Shown piece by piece: positions 1-9,627 of a DNA stretch of 54,820 nucleotides. The stretch's first letter is position 1; the number at the start of each line of letters is the position of its first letter. The position numbers and the translations under genes are program-made. The notes under the pieces were generated by a model. The model did not search any database and was not told the DNA's origin. It saw only the letters and a program-made list of their open reading frames with translations. Origin of the DNA: Alphaproteobacteria bacterium. Lineage in GTDB: Bacteria > Pseudomonadota > Alphaproteobacteria > SP197. The stretch spans positions 1 through 54,820 of the forward strand of contig SHVY01000019.1 of assembly GCA_009694045.1 (NCBI GenBank). Reading direction: 5' to 3'.

Positions 1-141
1 CTCGTACTTCTGAACCCAGATCCGGATCAGGTTGCGCGAAAGGTCATGGCGTTTGGCCAGGCCATGCAACGTCTCGCCTGCGAGGTACTCCTGAACGATC
101 TGACGCTTGAACACGATGCTGTGGGGTCGGTGCTTTGCCAT
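1..141 (-). CDS. IS3-family transposase OrfA, N-terminal part (runs off the window)
   Basis: The 47 visible residues begin MAKHRPHSIVFKRQIVQEYL and continue with a helix-turn-helix (ETLHGLAKRHDLSRNLIRIW, about residues 20-39). This is the DNA-binding region typical of IS3-family OrfA proteins. The rest of OrfA and OrfB lie outside the window. OrfA normally binds the inverted repeats, and the fused OrfAB produced by frameshifting is the active transposase. The ATG at 141 is the natural start. Confidence 0.85.
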   Translation of the reverse strand, partial: MAKHRPHSIVFKRQIVQEYLAGETLHGLAKRHDLSRNLIRIWVQKYE

Positions 142-199
142 GGGCTTTATCCTTCGAAAGCCCAGATCGACGGTCAATTCCTCAATTCAGCCCCGTCCA
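1..199 (-). mobile_element. End of an IS3-family insertion sequence
   Basis: This is the left edge of the window. It carries the start of a transposase OrfA reading out of the window. About 60 bp upstream of its start codon (191-199, read on the minus strand) the sequence TGGACGGGG could be the outer terminal inverted repeat. The boundary at 199 is a guess, because the other end of the element is outside the window. The sequence from 200 to 350 holds no recognisable gene. Confidence 0.6.
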
Positions 200-350
200 C
201 CCCCAGGAGCCCACTCCAGGGTCGAGGCGGGCAAAATCGACGGTCACGGTTCATCTCTCACGGGGAGGGGGGGCCGGTCGCCCAATCTGCGAAAAGTTGC
301 GCGTTACGGGGACGCCGGTCATTCCCGGCAAGCTCCAGAGATTCACCCCC

Positions 351-830
351 CTACCCTGTCGTCGCGCGGCGCTGGCCGGCCCGCCCGCTATCGAACAGGG
401 CCGCCTCCAGGGCCAGGTCGTCGCGGTCGAAGGTCCGACCGGGGTCCGGGCGGCCGGCGACAATCAAGTCGGCGGCCCGCCCAAACGAGCCGATAAGGTC
501 GGTCTCGGTCCCGGTCTCCGCCAGGAAGGTCGCTGACGGCACGGACATCCCCGGATCGGCGGGCCGGGCCGCCGCGACCGCGGCATCGAACTGGGATCGG
601 GCCACGCTTTCGCGACGCGGCGCATCCTCGGTCGCCGCTTTCACGACTTGCTCGACCACCTGAACGGAGACCGCCTCACTCGCCATGTAGATCGCGTCGC
701 GCGGGTCAACCTTGACGTGCAAGCCGATCACCCGTCCGTGCCAGGCGCGGGCCCGGGAGAGCGCCGTCGCCAGTGCCGCCTGGCTAGCGTTGGATCCGCT
801 GATGGGGACCAGGATCGACTTCGGTATCAT
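351..830 (-). pseudogene. Universal stress protein, C-terminally truncated
   Basis: This is a UspA-type protein of 159 residues starting MIPKSILVPISGS, the usual first beta strand. It runs to LIVAGRPDP and ALFDSGR, where this family normally continues with a proline-rich strand and, in the alphaproteobacterial form of about 280 residues, a second Usp domain. Here the homology stops after ALFDSGR. A short unrelated tail (AGQRRATTG) precedes a TAG. The break lies about 150 bp from the probable IS3 end, so a rearrangement there is plausible. Usp proteins bind ATP or other ligands during stress or microoxic growth. The first domain may still fold, so loss of function is not certain. An FNR-like site lies about 60 bp upstream. 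Confidence 0.7.
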
Positions 831-886
831 AGCCTTCGCCTCCCGCGCTTACGCGGTCAGCATGGCGCGACCGGCGGGCCCTGGCC

Positions 887-900
887 TTGACTTGGCTCAA
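887..900. promoter_or_regulatory. FNR/FixK-like palindrome between usp and the AAA+ gene
   Basis: TTGAC-TTGG-CTCAA matches the FNR/FixK consensus TTGAT-N4-ATCAA at 8 of 10 positions. It lies in the divergent region, about 57 bp from the usp start and 81 bp from the AAA+ gene start. Usp genes are common targets of FNR-type regulators in Alphaproteobacteria. The match is visible in the sequence; the binding is inferred. Confidence 0.4.
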
Positions 901-980
901 TCTGCCGTTCGGGTCGGATTGGGCGATGGTGCGGCGCGCATTTTGCTAAACTGGTGCAACGGTACATTTAGGGGGCTGCC

Positions 981-2448
981 ATGAACTTCGGCGATATCCT
1001 GGTGGCGAAGGGGCTGGTCAAGGCGGACGACGTCGCCCGGGCGCTTGAGCACTAGAAGACAAACGGCGGGCGGCTCGGCGACAGCCTCGTCGCTCTCGGA
1101 CTCATGACCGAGGAACAAGTCTCCGAGGTCATCGGCGAGGCGCCCCGCGCACCGTTGTCGGTCGACGACACCGGCCTCAACCCGATGTTCCTTCTCCAGC
1201 TCATGCTGAAGGGGATGTACATCGAGAGTGTCGAAATCCCCTCGCAGCTGGCCGAGGCGCTGAAGCTGCCGGGAACCATGATTGGCAAACTCCTGCAGGA
1301 CGCCAGGGATCGCAAACTCGTGGAAGTCCTGGGCTCCGGCGACCGAAGGCGGAGCCGTGGCAGAAATGCGCCACGGATTGACCCGCCCGGGCCGCGAGTG
1401 GATCGCCGAGGCCGTGGAGACCCAGGGACAATACTTCGGGCCGGCCCCGGTCTCGCTCGCGTCCTACCGCTACCAGATCGAGCGCCAGCGCATCACCAAC
1501 GAGCGGGTGACCAGGGAAACACTCGAGAAGGCGTTCGGCGCCCTGGTCGTGCCCGATCGCTTCGTGAGCCGCCTGGGTCCGGCCGTCAATTCCGGCTGCG
1601 CCATCCTCATCTACGGTCCGGCCGGGAACGGCAAGACGACGATCGCGGAGATCGTCGGCAAGATCTTCCAGAACGTGGTGTACATCCCCTACTGCGTCGA
1701 CCTCGACGGCCAGATCATGAAGGTCTACGACCCGACGGTGCATCGAACGGTCGCTGGCGCCACGGGTTCCGAAAGCGGTCTCGGCGCCCGCCGGGGTCGT
1801 ATCGACCGCCGTTGGGGGGCCTGCTACCGGCCGATGGTGGTGACCGGTGGCGAGCTCACCATCGACATGCTCGATCTCAAGTACAATGCCTTGACCAAGT
1901 TCTACGAGGCGCCCCTGCACATCAAGGCGCTCAACGGCACGTTTCTGATCGACGACTTCGGCCGGCAGCGGGCCAAGCCCGAGGACATCCTTAACCGCTG
2001 GATCGTGCCGCTGAACAGTGGCATCGACTACCTGATCCTGCACACGGGCAAGAGCGTCCAGCTGCCGTTCGACGAGATCGTGATCTTCTCCACCAACCTG
2101 CACCCGAACGACCTGATGGACCCGGCGTTCCAGCGCTGCATCGGCTACAAGCTGGAGACGCTGGAGCCCCCGGAGACGCTCTATCGCAAGGTGTTCGAAA
2201 ACTCCGCGGCGAAGTGTGGACTGGACCTGACCGAAGATGTGTATCGGCAAATCGTGGACGGCATCACGGCCAACAAGGCCCCGCGCGCCTACTTCCAGCC
2301 GAAGTTCATCATCGACCAGGTCCTCGCCTCGTGCAAATTCGAGGGGGTGAAGCCGCAGTTCACCCCGGAGTACGTGGAGAACGCGCTCACCAACCTGTTC
2401 GTCAAGCAGGCGGAGGGCGAGATGTTCGGGGTCGCCCGAGGAAATTAG
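981..2448 (+). pseudogene. AAA+ ATPase with N-terminal GspE-N/MshEN-like domain, interrupted
   Basis: Translation from the ATG at 981 gives MNFGDILVAKGLVKADDVAR, the signature of the GspE-N (MshEN) domain. A TAG at 1053-1055 then interrupts it at ALEH(stop)KTNGG, where the family has Gln, and the frame continues as GRLGDSLVALGLMTEEQV. A frameshift between about 1325 and 1345 moves the reading into the frame that runs to 2448. That part holds Walker A (GPAGNGKTT, bases 1618-1644), VVTGGELTIDMLDL, and a sensor region (LLIDDFGRQ-like, IFSTN). Similar two-domain ATPases of unknown role occur widely in Proteobacteria. With two lesions, no full-length product can be made unless these are sequencing errors. 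Confidence 0.75.
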
Positions 2449-2587
2449 GTCGGGCTTCCGTCGGTTCGAGCCATACGGTCGCGCGCCCTCGACGGGATGC
2501 GCCTCGCCTTGACAGCCTGGAGGTCGCACCTACAGTGATCGTCACGCGGCCGCCCGTGCATCGCGCGGCCGGGAACGGGGTACGGAC

Positions 2588-3589
2588 ATGGCCAAAATGA
2601 AGAGCATGGCGGCGCGTGACGACAATGTCGCCGGCTGGAACTGGCATCCGCCGTTGCCGATCGAGGGCGCGCCGATCTTCGTCTTTCCCTTGCAACCGCT
2701 CAGGGCGGCGCGCTGGTTCTTTTCCGTTGGCTTCCTTGGCTCGTTCCTGCTGCCCTACGTCGGATCCTCGCTCGTCGCATGGGTCTTCCTGCATCCCGAC
2801 CTCGCGCGCTGCGTCACTCCGGAAATCGGCTGGATGGTGGAGATCTTCGCCCGGAACCTCGGCATCATGGTGTTGGTCGCCGGCGGCCTTCACGTCTATT
2901 TTCACACCTACCGCCGGCAAGGATCCGCGCACCGATTCGACGCGCGTGAGCTCGCCAGGGACGACCCACGCTTCGTCGGGCGCAGCCAGGTGATCGACAA
3001 CATCTTCTGGAGCTGCGCCAGTGGCGTCACGCTGTGGACCGCCAGCGAGATCCTCTTCATGTGGGCCTATGCCAGCGGCCATCTGCCGATCCTGGCATGG
3101 GACGACAGCCCCGTCTGGTTCGGCCTGCTCTTCGTCGTCGTCCCGTTCTGGCAGTCGGTACATTTCTATCTGATCCACCGCCTGCTGCATTGGAAACCGG
3201 TCTATCGGAGCATTCACGCGCTGCACCACCGCAACGTGGCGATCGGGCCGTGGTCGGGCATCTCCATGCACCCGATCGAACACGTCCTCTATTTCAGCAG
3301 CGTGGTGCTCCACCTCGTCGTTCCGTCGCACCCGCTCCACGTCATTTTTCACCTGCAGTTTCTGGTGCTAGGGGCCGTGCAGTCGCACTGCGGGTATCAG
3401 GATATTCTGGTGCGCGGGCGCGCTGTGTTCGCGTTGGGTGATTTCTTTCATCAGCTCCACCACCGCTACTTCACCTGCAACTACGGCACCGACTACGTGC
3501 AACTCGACCGCTGGTTCGGCAGCTTTCACGACGGCACGTCCGAGGCGACCCGGCGCTTGACAAGGCATGGACGCGGCCGATCGGGCTGA
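2588..3589 (+). CDS. Sterol desaturase / fatty acid hydroxylase family membrane protein
   Basis: This 333-residue protein has several hydrophobic segments, at about 35-65, 90-110, 140-165 and 175-195. It carries the histidine boxes of di-iron membrane hydroxylases: HRLLH, HALHH and FHQLHH, with further histidines between them. The family inserts oxygen into lipid or sterol chains, using two irons held by the His clusters at the membrane surface. The substrate cannot be told from sequence. The stop lies 6 bp before the enolase-superfamily gene at 3596, suggesting co-transcription. The ATG at 2588 follows a GGGGTACGG stretch. Confidence 0.85.
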   Translation: MAKMKSMAARDDNVAGWNWHPPLPIEGAPIFVFPLQPLRAARWFFSVGFLGSFLLPYVGSSLVAWVFLHPDLARCVTPEIGWMVEIFARNLGIMVLVAGGLHVYFHTYRRQGSAHRFDARELARDDPRFVGRSQVIDNIFWSCASGVTLWTASEILFMWAYASGHLPILAWDDSPVWFGLLFVVVPFWQSVHFYLIHRLLHWKPVYRSIHALHHRNVAIGPWSGISMHPIEHVLYFSSVVLHLVVPSHPLHVIFHLQFLVLGAVQSHCGYQDILVRGRAVFALGDFFHQLHHRYFTCNYGTDYVQLDRWFGSFHDGTSEATRRLTRHGRGRSG

Positions 3590-3595
3590 TCCCGG

Positions 3596-4768
3596 ATGAA
3601 GATCGTCGACATTCGTGCGACGCCGGTGAACATCCCGTTCCGGGCGCCCTACGTCTTCAGCTACGGCTCGATCGCGTCGCTCACCAAGACGGTGGTCGAA
3701 GTCGTGACCGACCAGGGCGTCACCGGGCTTGGCGAGGTCGCGGACGGTGACCGGTCAGCCGACGTGCTCGCCTTCCGCGATCGCCTCATCGGCCTCGACA
3801 TCCGCGAACTCACCACGGCGGAGAGCCGCTGCGTTCCGGCCATGCGCTACACGCCCTGGGGCAACGTGATCGGCATGCGTCGGGCTTTCGGCGGAGTCGA
3901 GATGGCGTTGTGGGACGCCCGTGGCCGGCTGGAGGGCGTACCCCTGTTCGTGTTGCTGGGTGGTGCCGTCCGGTCCGAGGTTGGGTTGACCGAGTACTTC
4001 AGCTACCGCATGCCCGGCCCCTCGGAGCCAGGGGAATCGAGCCCCTCCGAGGTTGCCCGCTATTGCGCCCGCATGATCGAGGAGCACGACGCCGACACCT
4101 TCGAGGGCAAGGTCGGCGCCCTCGGCCTGGATGAAGAGGTCCGGATGGTCCGCGAGATCCGCGCGGCGATCGGCGATCGGCGACTACAGCTCGACGCCAA
4201 CGGCGGCTGGACCGTGCCGACGGCGCGCGAGGCGATGCGTCGGCTCGACCCCTTCGTCATCCACTACTACGAGGACCCGGTGGAGACCTATGAGGAGATG
4301 GCGCAACTGCGTGGCTTCACGCGGGCTTCGTTCTCGACCCACGTCGTCGACCTCGAGAAGGCGATTCGCCTGCGCGCGCCGGATACCATCGTGACCAACA
4401 TCAACGAGCATGGCGGCATCCGCCGCACGGTCGAGTTCATCCGCGCCTGCGAGCGCTTCGACGTGGGCTTCCGCTTCCACAGCGGCGAGACGAGCATCGC
4501 CAGCGCGGCCTATCTCCATGTCTCGGCGGCCATGGAGCACGTGCGCGAGCCGAGCCAGACGTTGTTCCGCTGGTACGCGGACGACGTGGTGGCGGAGGGC
4601 ACCTTCGTGCCGAAGGGCGGGCTGGTCGCCGTGCCGAAGGGTCCTGGGCTCGGCGTCACCCTCGACCCGAAGGCCCTGCGTCGCTGCCACGAACGGTTCC
4701 TGACGGAGGGCGTGTTTCCGCAAGGCAAGGGTGGGCGCCGGTTCCGCGATCATTTCACCCGGGTGTAG
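3596..4768 (+). CDS. Enolase-superfamily enzyme, acid-sugar dehydratase-like
   Basis: This 390-residue protein starts MKIVDIRATPVNIPFRAPYV, the capping domain of the mandelate racemase/muconate lactonizing group. The barrel carries a Lys in FEGKVG, metal ligands Asp (LDANGGW) and Glu (YYEDPVE), a third position Asn (VTNINEHGG), and the catalytic His in FRFHSGE. An Asn third ligand with a late His is the pattern of the glucarate dehydratase subgroup. Dehydration of an acid sugar is therefore the best guess, but the substrate is unknown. It is probably in an operon with the hydroxylase upstream; a broken GNAT gene starts 4 bp downstream. Confidence 0.82.
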   Translation: MKIVDIRATPVNIPFRAPYVFSYGSIASLTKTVVEVVTDQGVTGLGEVADGDRSADVLAFRDRLIGLDIRELTTAESRCVPAMRYTPWGNVIGMRRAFGGVEMALWDARGRLEGVPLFVLLGGAVRSEVGLTEYFSYRMPGPSEPGESSPSEVARYCARMIEEHDADTFEGKVGALGLDEEVRMVREIRAAIGDRRLQLDANGGWTVPTAREAMRRLDPFVIHYYEDPVETYEEMAQLRGFTRASFSTHVVDLEKAIRLRAPDTIVTNINEHGGIRRTVEFIRACERFDVGFRFHSGETSIASAAYLHVSAAMEHVREPSQTLFRWYADDVVAEGTFVPKGGLVAVPKGPGLGVTLDPKALRRCHERFLTEGVFPQGKGGRRFRDHFTRV

Positions 4769-4772
4769 GACC

Positions 4773-5279
4773 ATGACGATCACTCTCGCCCCGGCCGAGC
4801 GCGCCGATCATCCGGTTTTCCAGAACATTGGGCGGCTGTACGTCTACGACATGTCACGCTACTGCGGACACTTGCCCGGATGGGAGTGCCCGCGGACGGA
4901 CTCTACGAATGCATGGATTTCGCGGAGTACTTCGAGGCCGAGGGCAACCATCCGTTCTTCATCCGGGTCGATGGCGCCATCGCTGGATTCGTGGTCGTCG
5001 GGCGGTTTCCCGACATCGCCGGATGGAACATGGAGCAGTTTTTCATCCTTGCCCGCTTTCAGCGCCAGGGCGTGGGCCGGGAGGCCGCCGCCCTGGTGTG
5101 GCGGCGGTTCCCATGCCCCGTGGCGCGTCGAGGTCATCCCCGAGAACCGCCGCGCCACCCTGTTCTGGAAGAGCGCGATCGGCGGGGCCACGGGCGATAG
5201 CTACCGTGAGGCGGTCGAGGACAGCATCTACGACGGTGAGCGGAAGGAGCGGATCGTGATCCGATTCACGGTCGGGTGA
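4773..5279 (+). pseudogene. GNAT-family N-acetyltransferase, two frameshifts
   Basis: The N-terminal part (MTITLAPAERADHPVFQN...GHLPGW) reads in one frame. The middle (VPADGLYECMDFAEYF ... MEQFFILARFQRQGVGREAA) reads in a second frame from about 4885 to 5105. The end (PWRVEVIPENRRATLFWKSA ... IVIRF) returns to the first frame. Together they make a complete GNAT fold, with the acetyl-CoA loop RFQRQGVGREA and the family-typical VEVIPENRRATLFWKS. Two compensating frameshifts are needed, near 4880 and 5108. Either the gene is decaying or the sequence has indel errors. Confidence 0.7.
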
Positions 5280-5295
5280 GAGCCGTTCGCGCGGG

Positions 5296-6654
<1,359 letters not shown>

Positions 6655-6835
6655 CTGTTACCGTCTTTCTATAACGCGCGATGGGCACGCCGCCGCGCAG
6701 CGCGCAAGCGAGCCCATCGGGCGGGGTTGCAAACAACCCGCGTGACCAGGGATGTCGGCTTGGGATTGGTGAGACGGGCCACAGACCTCTAACGAGGATC
6801 CGAACACGCGGCCCGTGCTGCCCACAACGGGGCTA
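6655..6835 (-). promoter_or_regulatory. Long structured 5' leader of rhlE
   Basis: If transcription starts about 7 bp after the -10 box, the rhlE mRNA has a leader near 180 nt without an ORF. It can form at least two hairpins. One has a 6-bp stem with a TTTG loop at 6723-6738 (GGGTTG/CAACCC). The larger one is closed by GATGGGC at 6712-6718 and GCCCATC at 6680-6686, ending about 25 nt before the start codon. No known riboswitch class was recognised. A cold-responsive or autoregulatory leader is inferred only from the gene type. Confidence 0.5.
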
Positions 6836-6841
6836 CCGGGG

Positions 6842-6871
6842 AATATAGGGCCGAACCCCGGCCGATTTCAA
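6842..6871 (-). promoter_or_regulatory. Predicted housekeeping promoter of rhlE
   Basis: On the minus strand TTGAAA (-35, 6871-6866) and TATATT (-10, 6847-6842) are separated by 18 bp. This is close to the sigma-70 consensus and unusually AT-rich for the region. The -35 box overlaps the stop codon of the upstream oxidoreductase remnant. Confidence 0.55.
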
Positions 6872-7014
6872 GTGTTTGCCCGGGAAATCTTCAGCGGGTG
6901 GGGTTGACCGTCGATCAGGACCAGGTGATAGGCGACGCTCGCCCCGACGACGTCGGCGCCGATGACGACGACGTCGGCGCGGTCCGGCGGGTCAGAAACC
7001 GACGCGGTCGCCAC
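6868..7014 (-). pseudogene. Remnant of an FAD-dependent oxidoreductase (DAO type)
   Basis: Directly behind the BKACE gene and overlapping its end, a frame reads PPDRADVVVIGADVVGASVA then YHL. This is the dinucleotide-binding start of a DAO-type oxidoreductase (usually VVVIGAGVVGASVAYHL), with one glycine of GxGxxG changed to Asp. After YHL it jumps to an unrelated end (VLIDGQPHPLKIS then RANT) and stops at 6868. Family members have 350-400 residues, so nearly the whole gene is missing. A possible GTG start lies at 7014. Confidence 0.6.
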
Positions 7015-7948
7015 CTTTGAGCTTCAGCATGGCCCGGGCGTCGTCGGGCGTGGCGACCTCCAGGTCCAGGGCCTCGATGATCGTCCGGATCTTCGTCACC
7101 TGCTGCGCGTTGCTTTCCGCCAGCCGACCGGGGCCGAGGTAGATGCTGTCCTCCAGCCCCACCCGGACGTTCGAGCCCATGGCGGCGCCGATGGTCCCCA
7201 GCCGCATCTGGTGCCGGCCGGCAGCCAGGATCGACCACTGGTAGGCGTCCTGCCCGAACAGCCGGTCGGCGGTGCGCCGCATGTGCATCAAGTCCTCCGG
7301 GTCGGGCCCGATGCCGCCCAGCACGCCGAAGATCGTCTGCACGAACAGCGGCGGTTCCAGCAGACCTTCGTCGAGGAAATGGGCGAGGGTGTAGAGATGG
7401 CCGATGTCGTAGCACTCGCATTCGAAGCGCGTGCCGTGCCCGTGGCCCAGCTCGCGGATGAAGCGCTCGATCTGGCTGAAGGTGTTGGAGACGATGTTGT
7501 CGCGGGTCTTCTCGACGTAGGGCTTCTCCCAGTCGTGCTTCCACTCCTTGATCTTCTTGGTGATGTGGAAGATGCCGAAGTTCATCGAGCCCATGTTGAG
7601 CGAGCAGAGTTCCGGCTTGGCGCGCAACGGCGCCGCCAGCCGGTCCTCGATCGACATGCCGAGCGATCCACCGGTGGTGATGTTCACCACGGCGTTCGTG
7701 CGCTGTTTGATGCGCGGCAGGAACCGCATGAAGACGTCCGGGTCGGGTGTCGGTCGCCCATCCTTGGGATCGCGCGCGTGCAGGTGGATGATGGCGGCGC
7801 CGGCCTCGGCCGCGCCGATCGAAGCCTCGGCGATCTCCTCCGGCGTGATAGGCAGGTGTGGCGTCATGGTCGGCGTGTGCACCGATCCCGTGACCGCGCA
7901 GGTGATGATGACCTTGCGCCTGCCCTTCGAACTTCTGCTCGCGCTCAT
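6992..7948 (-). CDS. Beta-keto acid cleavage enzyme (BKACE, DUF849)
   Basis: This 318-residue TIM-barrel protein has the zinc-binding signature IIHLHARD (His55 and His57), TTGGS, LNMGSMNFG and the conserved GLEDSIYLGPG end. BKACE enzymes condense a beta-keto acid with acetyl-CoA and split it into acetoacetate and a new CoA ester; Kce of lysine fermentation is the model. The keto acid used here is not known. The ATG at 7948 has a strong GGAGGGG ribosome site 4 bp upstream. It is divergent from the SDR gene at 8145. A second, shorter BKACE lies at 29871-30701. Confidence 0.88.
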   Translation of the reverse strand: MSASRSSKGRRKVIITCAVTGSVHTPTMTPHLPITPEEIAEASIGAAEAGAAIIHLHARDPKDGRPTPDPDVFMRFLPRIKQRTNAVVNITTGGSLGMSIEDRLAAPLRAKPELCSLNMGSMNFGIFHITKKIKEWKHDWEKPYVEKTRDNIVSNTFSQIERFIRELGHGHGTRFECECYDIGHLYTLAHFLDEGLLEPPLFVQTIFGVLGGIGPDPEDLMHMRRTADRLFGQDAYQWSILAAGRHQMRLGTIGAAMGSNVRVGLEDSIYLGPGRLAESNAQQVTKIRTIIEALDLEVATPDDARAMLKLKGGDRVGF

Positions 7949-8144
7949 GGAACCCCTCCCCGTCTCGCCGGCACGGGAAATGTTACCATCACATCGTCCG
8001 TAATCGGAAACTCCATCCCTGCGGTCCGCGGCCACGGATACCGGACGACGATCTGGGCGGCATGAGACACATCGCGGGTGCAGGCGGCGCGCCGCCTTGC
8101 CGGCCGGCGCCACGAAGACCCGACACATCCCGCAAGGAGGAACC

Positions 8145-8897
8145 ATGATCACGCTGAAGGGGAAGACGCTGCTGGTGACCGGAGGCGGGCGCGGCATCGG
8201 GGCGGCGATCGCACGGGCGGCCGTCGGCTTGGGTGGTAGCGTCGTCGTGCACGATGTCTCGGCGTCGGCGCTTACCGCCATCGGCGCCGAACTCGGGGCG
8301 TCGTGTCACATCGTCGCCGGTGATCTCGCCCTGGCGGACAGCGTCGGCGCAGTCTGGAAAGCGGCCACGGACCGGGCGGGAGCGATCGACGTTCTCGTGA
8401 ACAACGCTGGAATCTACGAGCCGGCGGACCCGGGTGACGACTTCGCTGTCTGGGCGGCATCGTGGCGACGGACGCTCGCCGTCAACCTGGAGGCGCCGGC
8501 CCACTTCTGCCGCAAAGCCATCCGTCACTTCCAGGGCCGCGGTGGCGGCATCATCGTCAATATGGCGAGCCGTGCGGCGTTTCGCGGCGATGATCCCGAC
8601 TACATGCATTACGCCGCTTCCAAGGCCGGGATCGTCGCGATGACCCGCACGATCGCCCGCGGTTTCGGGCGCGACAACATCACAGCCTTCGCCGTGGCGC
8701 CCGGTTTTGTGCGCACCAACCTCAATGCCGCGTTCTTCCTCAGGCACGGCGTCGATGCCGCGACGCGCGACATACCGCTCGGCGCCGTGGCCGAACCCGA
8801 GGACATCGCCAACGTCGTCATGTTCCTCGCCTCGGGCCTGGCTCGCCACGCGACCGGCACGACGATCGACGTGAACGGGGCCAGCTACGTGCGCTGA
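8145..8897 (+). CDS. Short-chain dehydrogenase/reductase
   Basis: This 250-residue classical SDR has the cofactor motif TGGGRGIG (12-19), NNAG (86-89), and catalytic Asn114, Ser142, Tyr156 and Lys160 (YAASK). Asp37 at the end of strand beta-2 (VVVHDVSA) favours NAD(H) over NADP(H). The ATG at 8145 follows AAGGAGG at good spacing. It is the first gene of a two-gene plus-strand run with the racemase. The alcohol or ketone substrate is unknown, but with a BKACE next door a hydroxy-acid/keto-acid step is plausible. Confidence 0.9.
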   Translation: MITLKGKTLLVTGGGRGIGAAIARAAVGLGGSVVVHDVSASALTAIGAELGASCHIVAGDLALADSVGAVWKAATDRAGAIDVLVNNAGIYEPADPGDDFAVWAASWRRTLAVNLEAPAHFCRKAIRHFQGRGGGIIVNMASRAAFRGDDPDYMHYAASKAGIVAMTRTIARGFGRDNITAFAVAPGFVRTNLNAAFFLRHGVDAATRDIPLGAVAEPEDIANVVMFLASGLARHATGTTIDVNGASYVR

Positions 8898-8954
8898 GGT
8901 TGCCCGGGGACGGCGGCATTGCGCGACGGCGGGTGGCGACCCTATCGTGGGCCC

Positions 8955-9626
8955 ATGGCGCCACGCATCCTGGTGATCAACCCGAACAGCGACGAAGATG
9001 TCACCGCATCCCTGGACGCGGCCCTCGGGGGCCTGCGTTTCGCCGGCGGCCCGACGATCGAATGCCTGACCCTCGCCGAGGCGCCGCCCGGCATCCAGAC
9101 GGCGATGGATTCGGCGGTCGTGGTACCGCCCCTCGTCCGGTTGGCCCTGTCCCATGCCGATCGCGCCGACGCCTTCGTCATCGCCTGCTTCGGCGACCCC
9201 GGCCTGCATGCGGTGCGCGAGGCGGTGAAGATGCCGGTCGTCGGCATCGGCGAGGCGGGCCTCACCCTCGCGCTCAATCTCGGCGAACGCATCGGTGTGA
9301 TCACCAACCTCGACAGCGACATCGTCGGCCACCTGCGCCAGGCACGGATGCTGGGGGTCGCGGACCGTCTTGCCGGCGTGCGCGCCGTCGGCATTCCGGT
9401 GGTCGGGCTCGCCGACGAGGCCCGGTCCTTGCCCGCCATGATCGAAGCCGGCCGCCGCCTGGTGGCCGAGGACGGCGCCAACGTCCTGGTCCCGGCCTGC
9501 GCCGGCATGACCCGCTACGCCGACCGGTTGCGCGCGTCCACCGGAGTTCCCGTGGTCGACGCCACCGTCGCCGCCGTCGCCGTCACCCTGGCCGCCGTCG
9601 GCGGCGCATTCCAGCCGGCGCGATAA
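8955..9626 (+). CDS. Hydantoin/Asp-Glu racemase family protein
   Basis: This 223-residue protein begins RILVINPNSDEDVTASLD, the hallmark of hydantoin racemases and aryl-malonate decarboxylase relatives. Both catalytic cysteines are present, Cys78 in IACFGDPG and Cys182 in VPACAGMTRY. Such enzymes racemise by two-base proton exchange. Hydantoins, amino acids or related compounds are possible substrates. The gap to the SDR stop is 57 bp, so the two genes may share a transcript. It ends 1 bp before the stop of the convergent Rieske gene. Confidence 0.85.
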   Translation: MAPRILVINPNSDEDVTASLDAALGGLRFAGGPTIECLTLAEAPPGIQTAMDSAVVVPPLVRLALSHADRADAFVIACFGDPGLHAVREAVKMPVVGIGEAGLTLALNLGERIGVITNLDSDIVGHLRQARMLGVADRLAGVRAVGIPVVGLADEARSLPAMIEAGRRLVAEDGANVLVPACAGMTRYADRLRASTGVPVVDATVAAVAVTLAAVGGAFQPAR

Positions 9627-9627
9627 C

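Noticed and set aside
7989-9332. A 447-codon minus-strand frame
   Set aside because: It is the antisense shadow of the SDR and racemase genes, with low-complexity composition.
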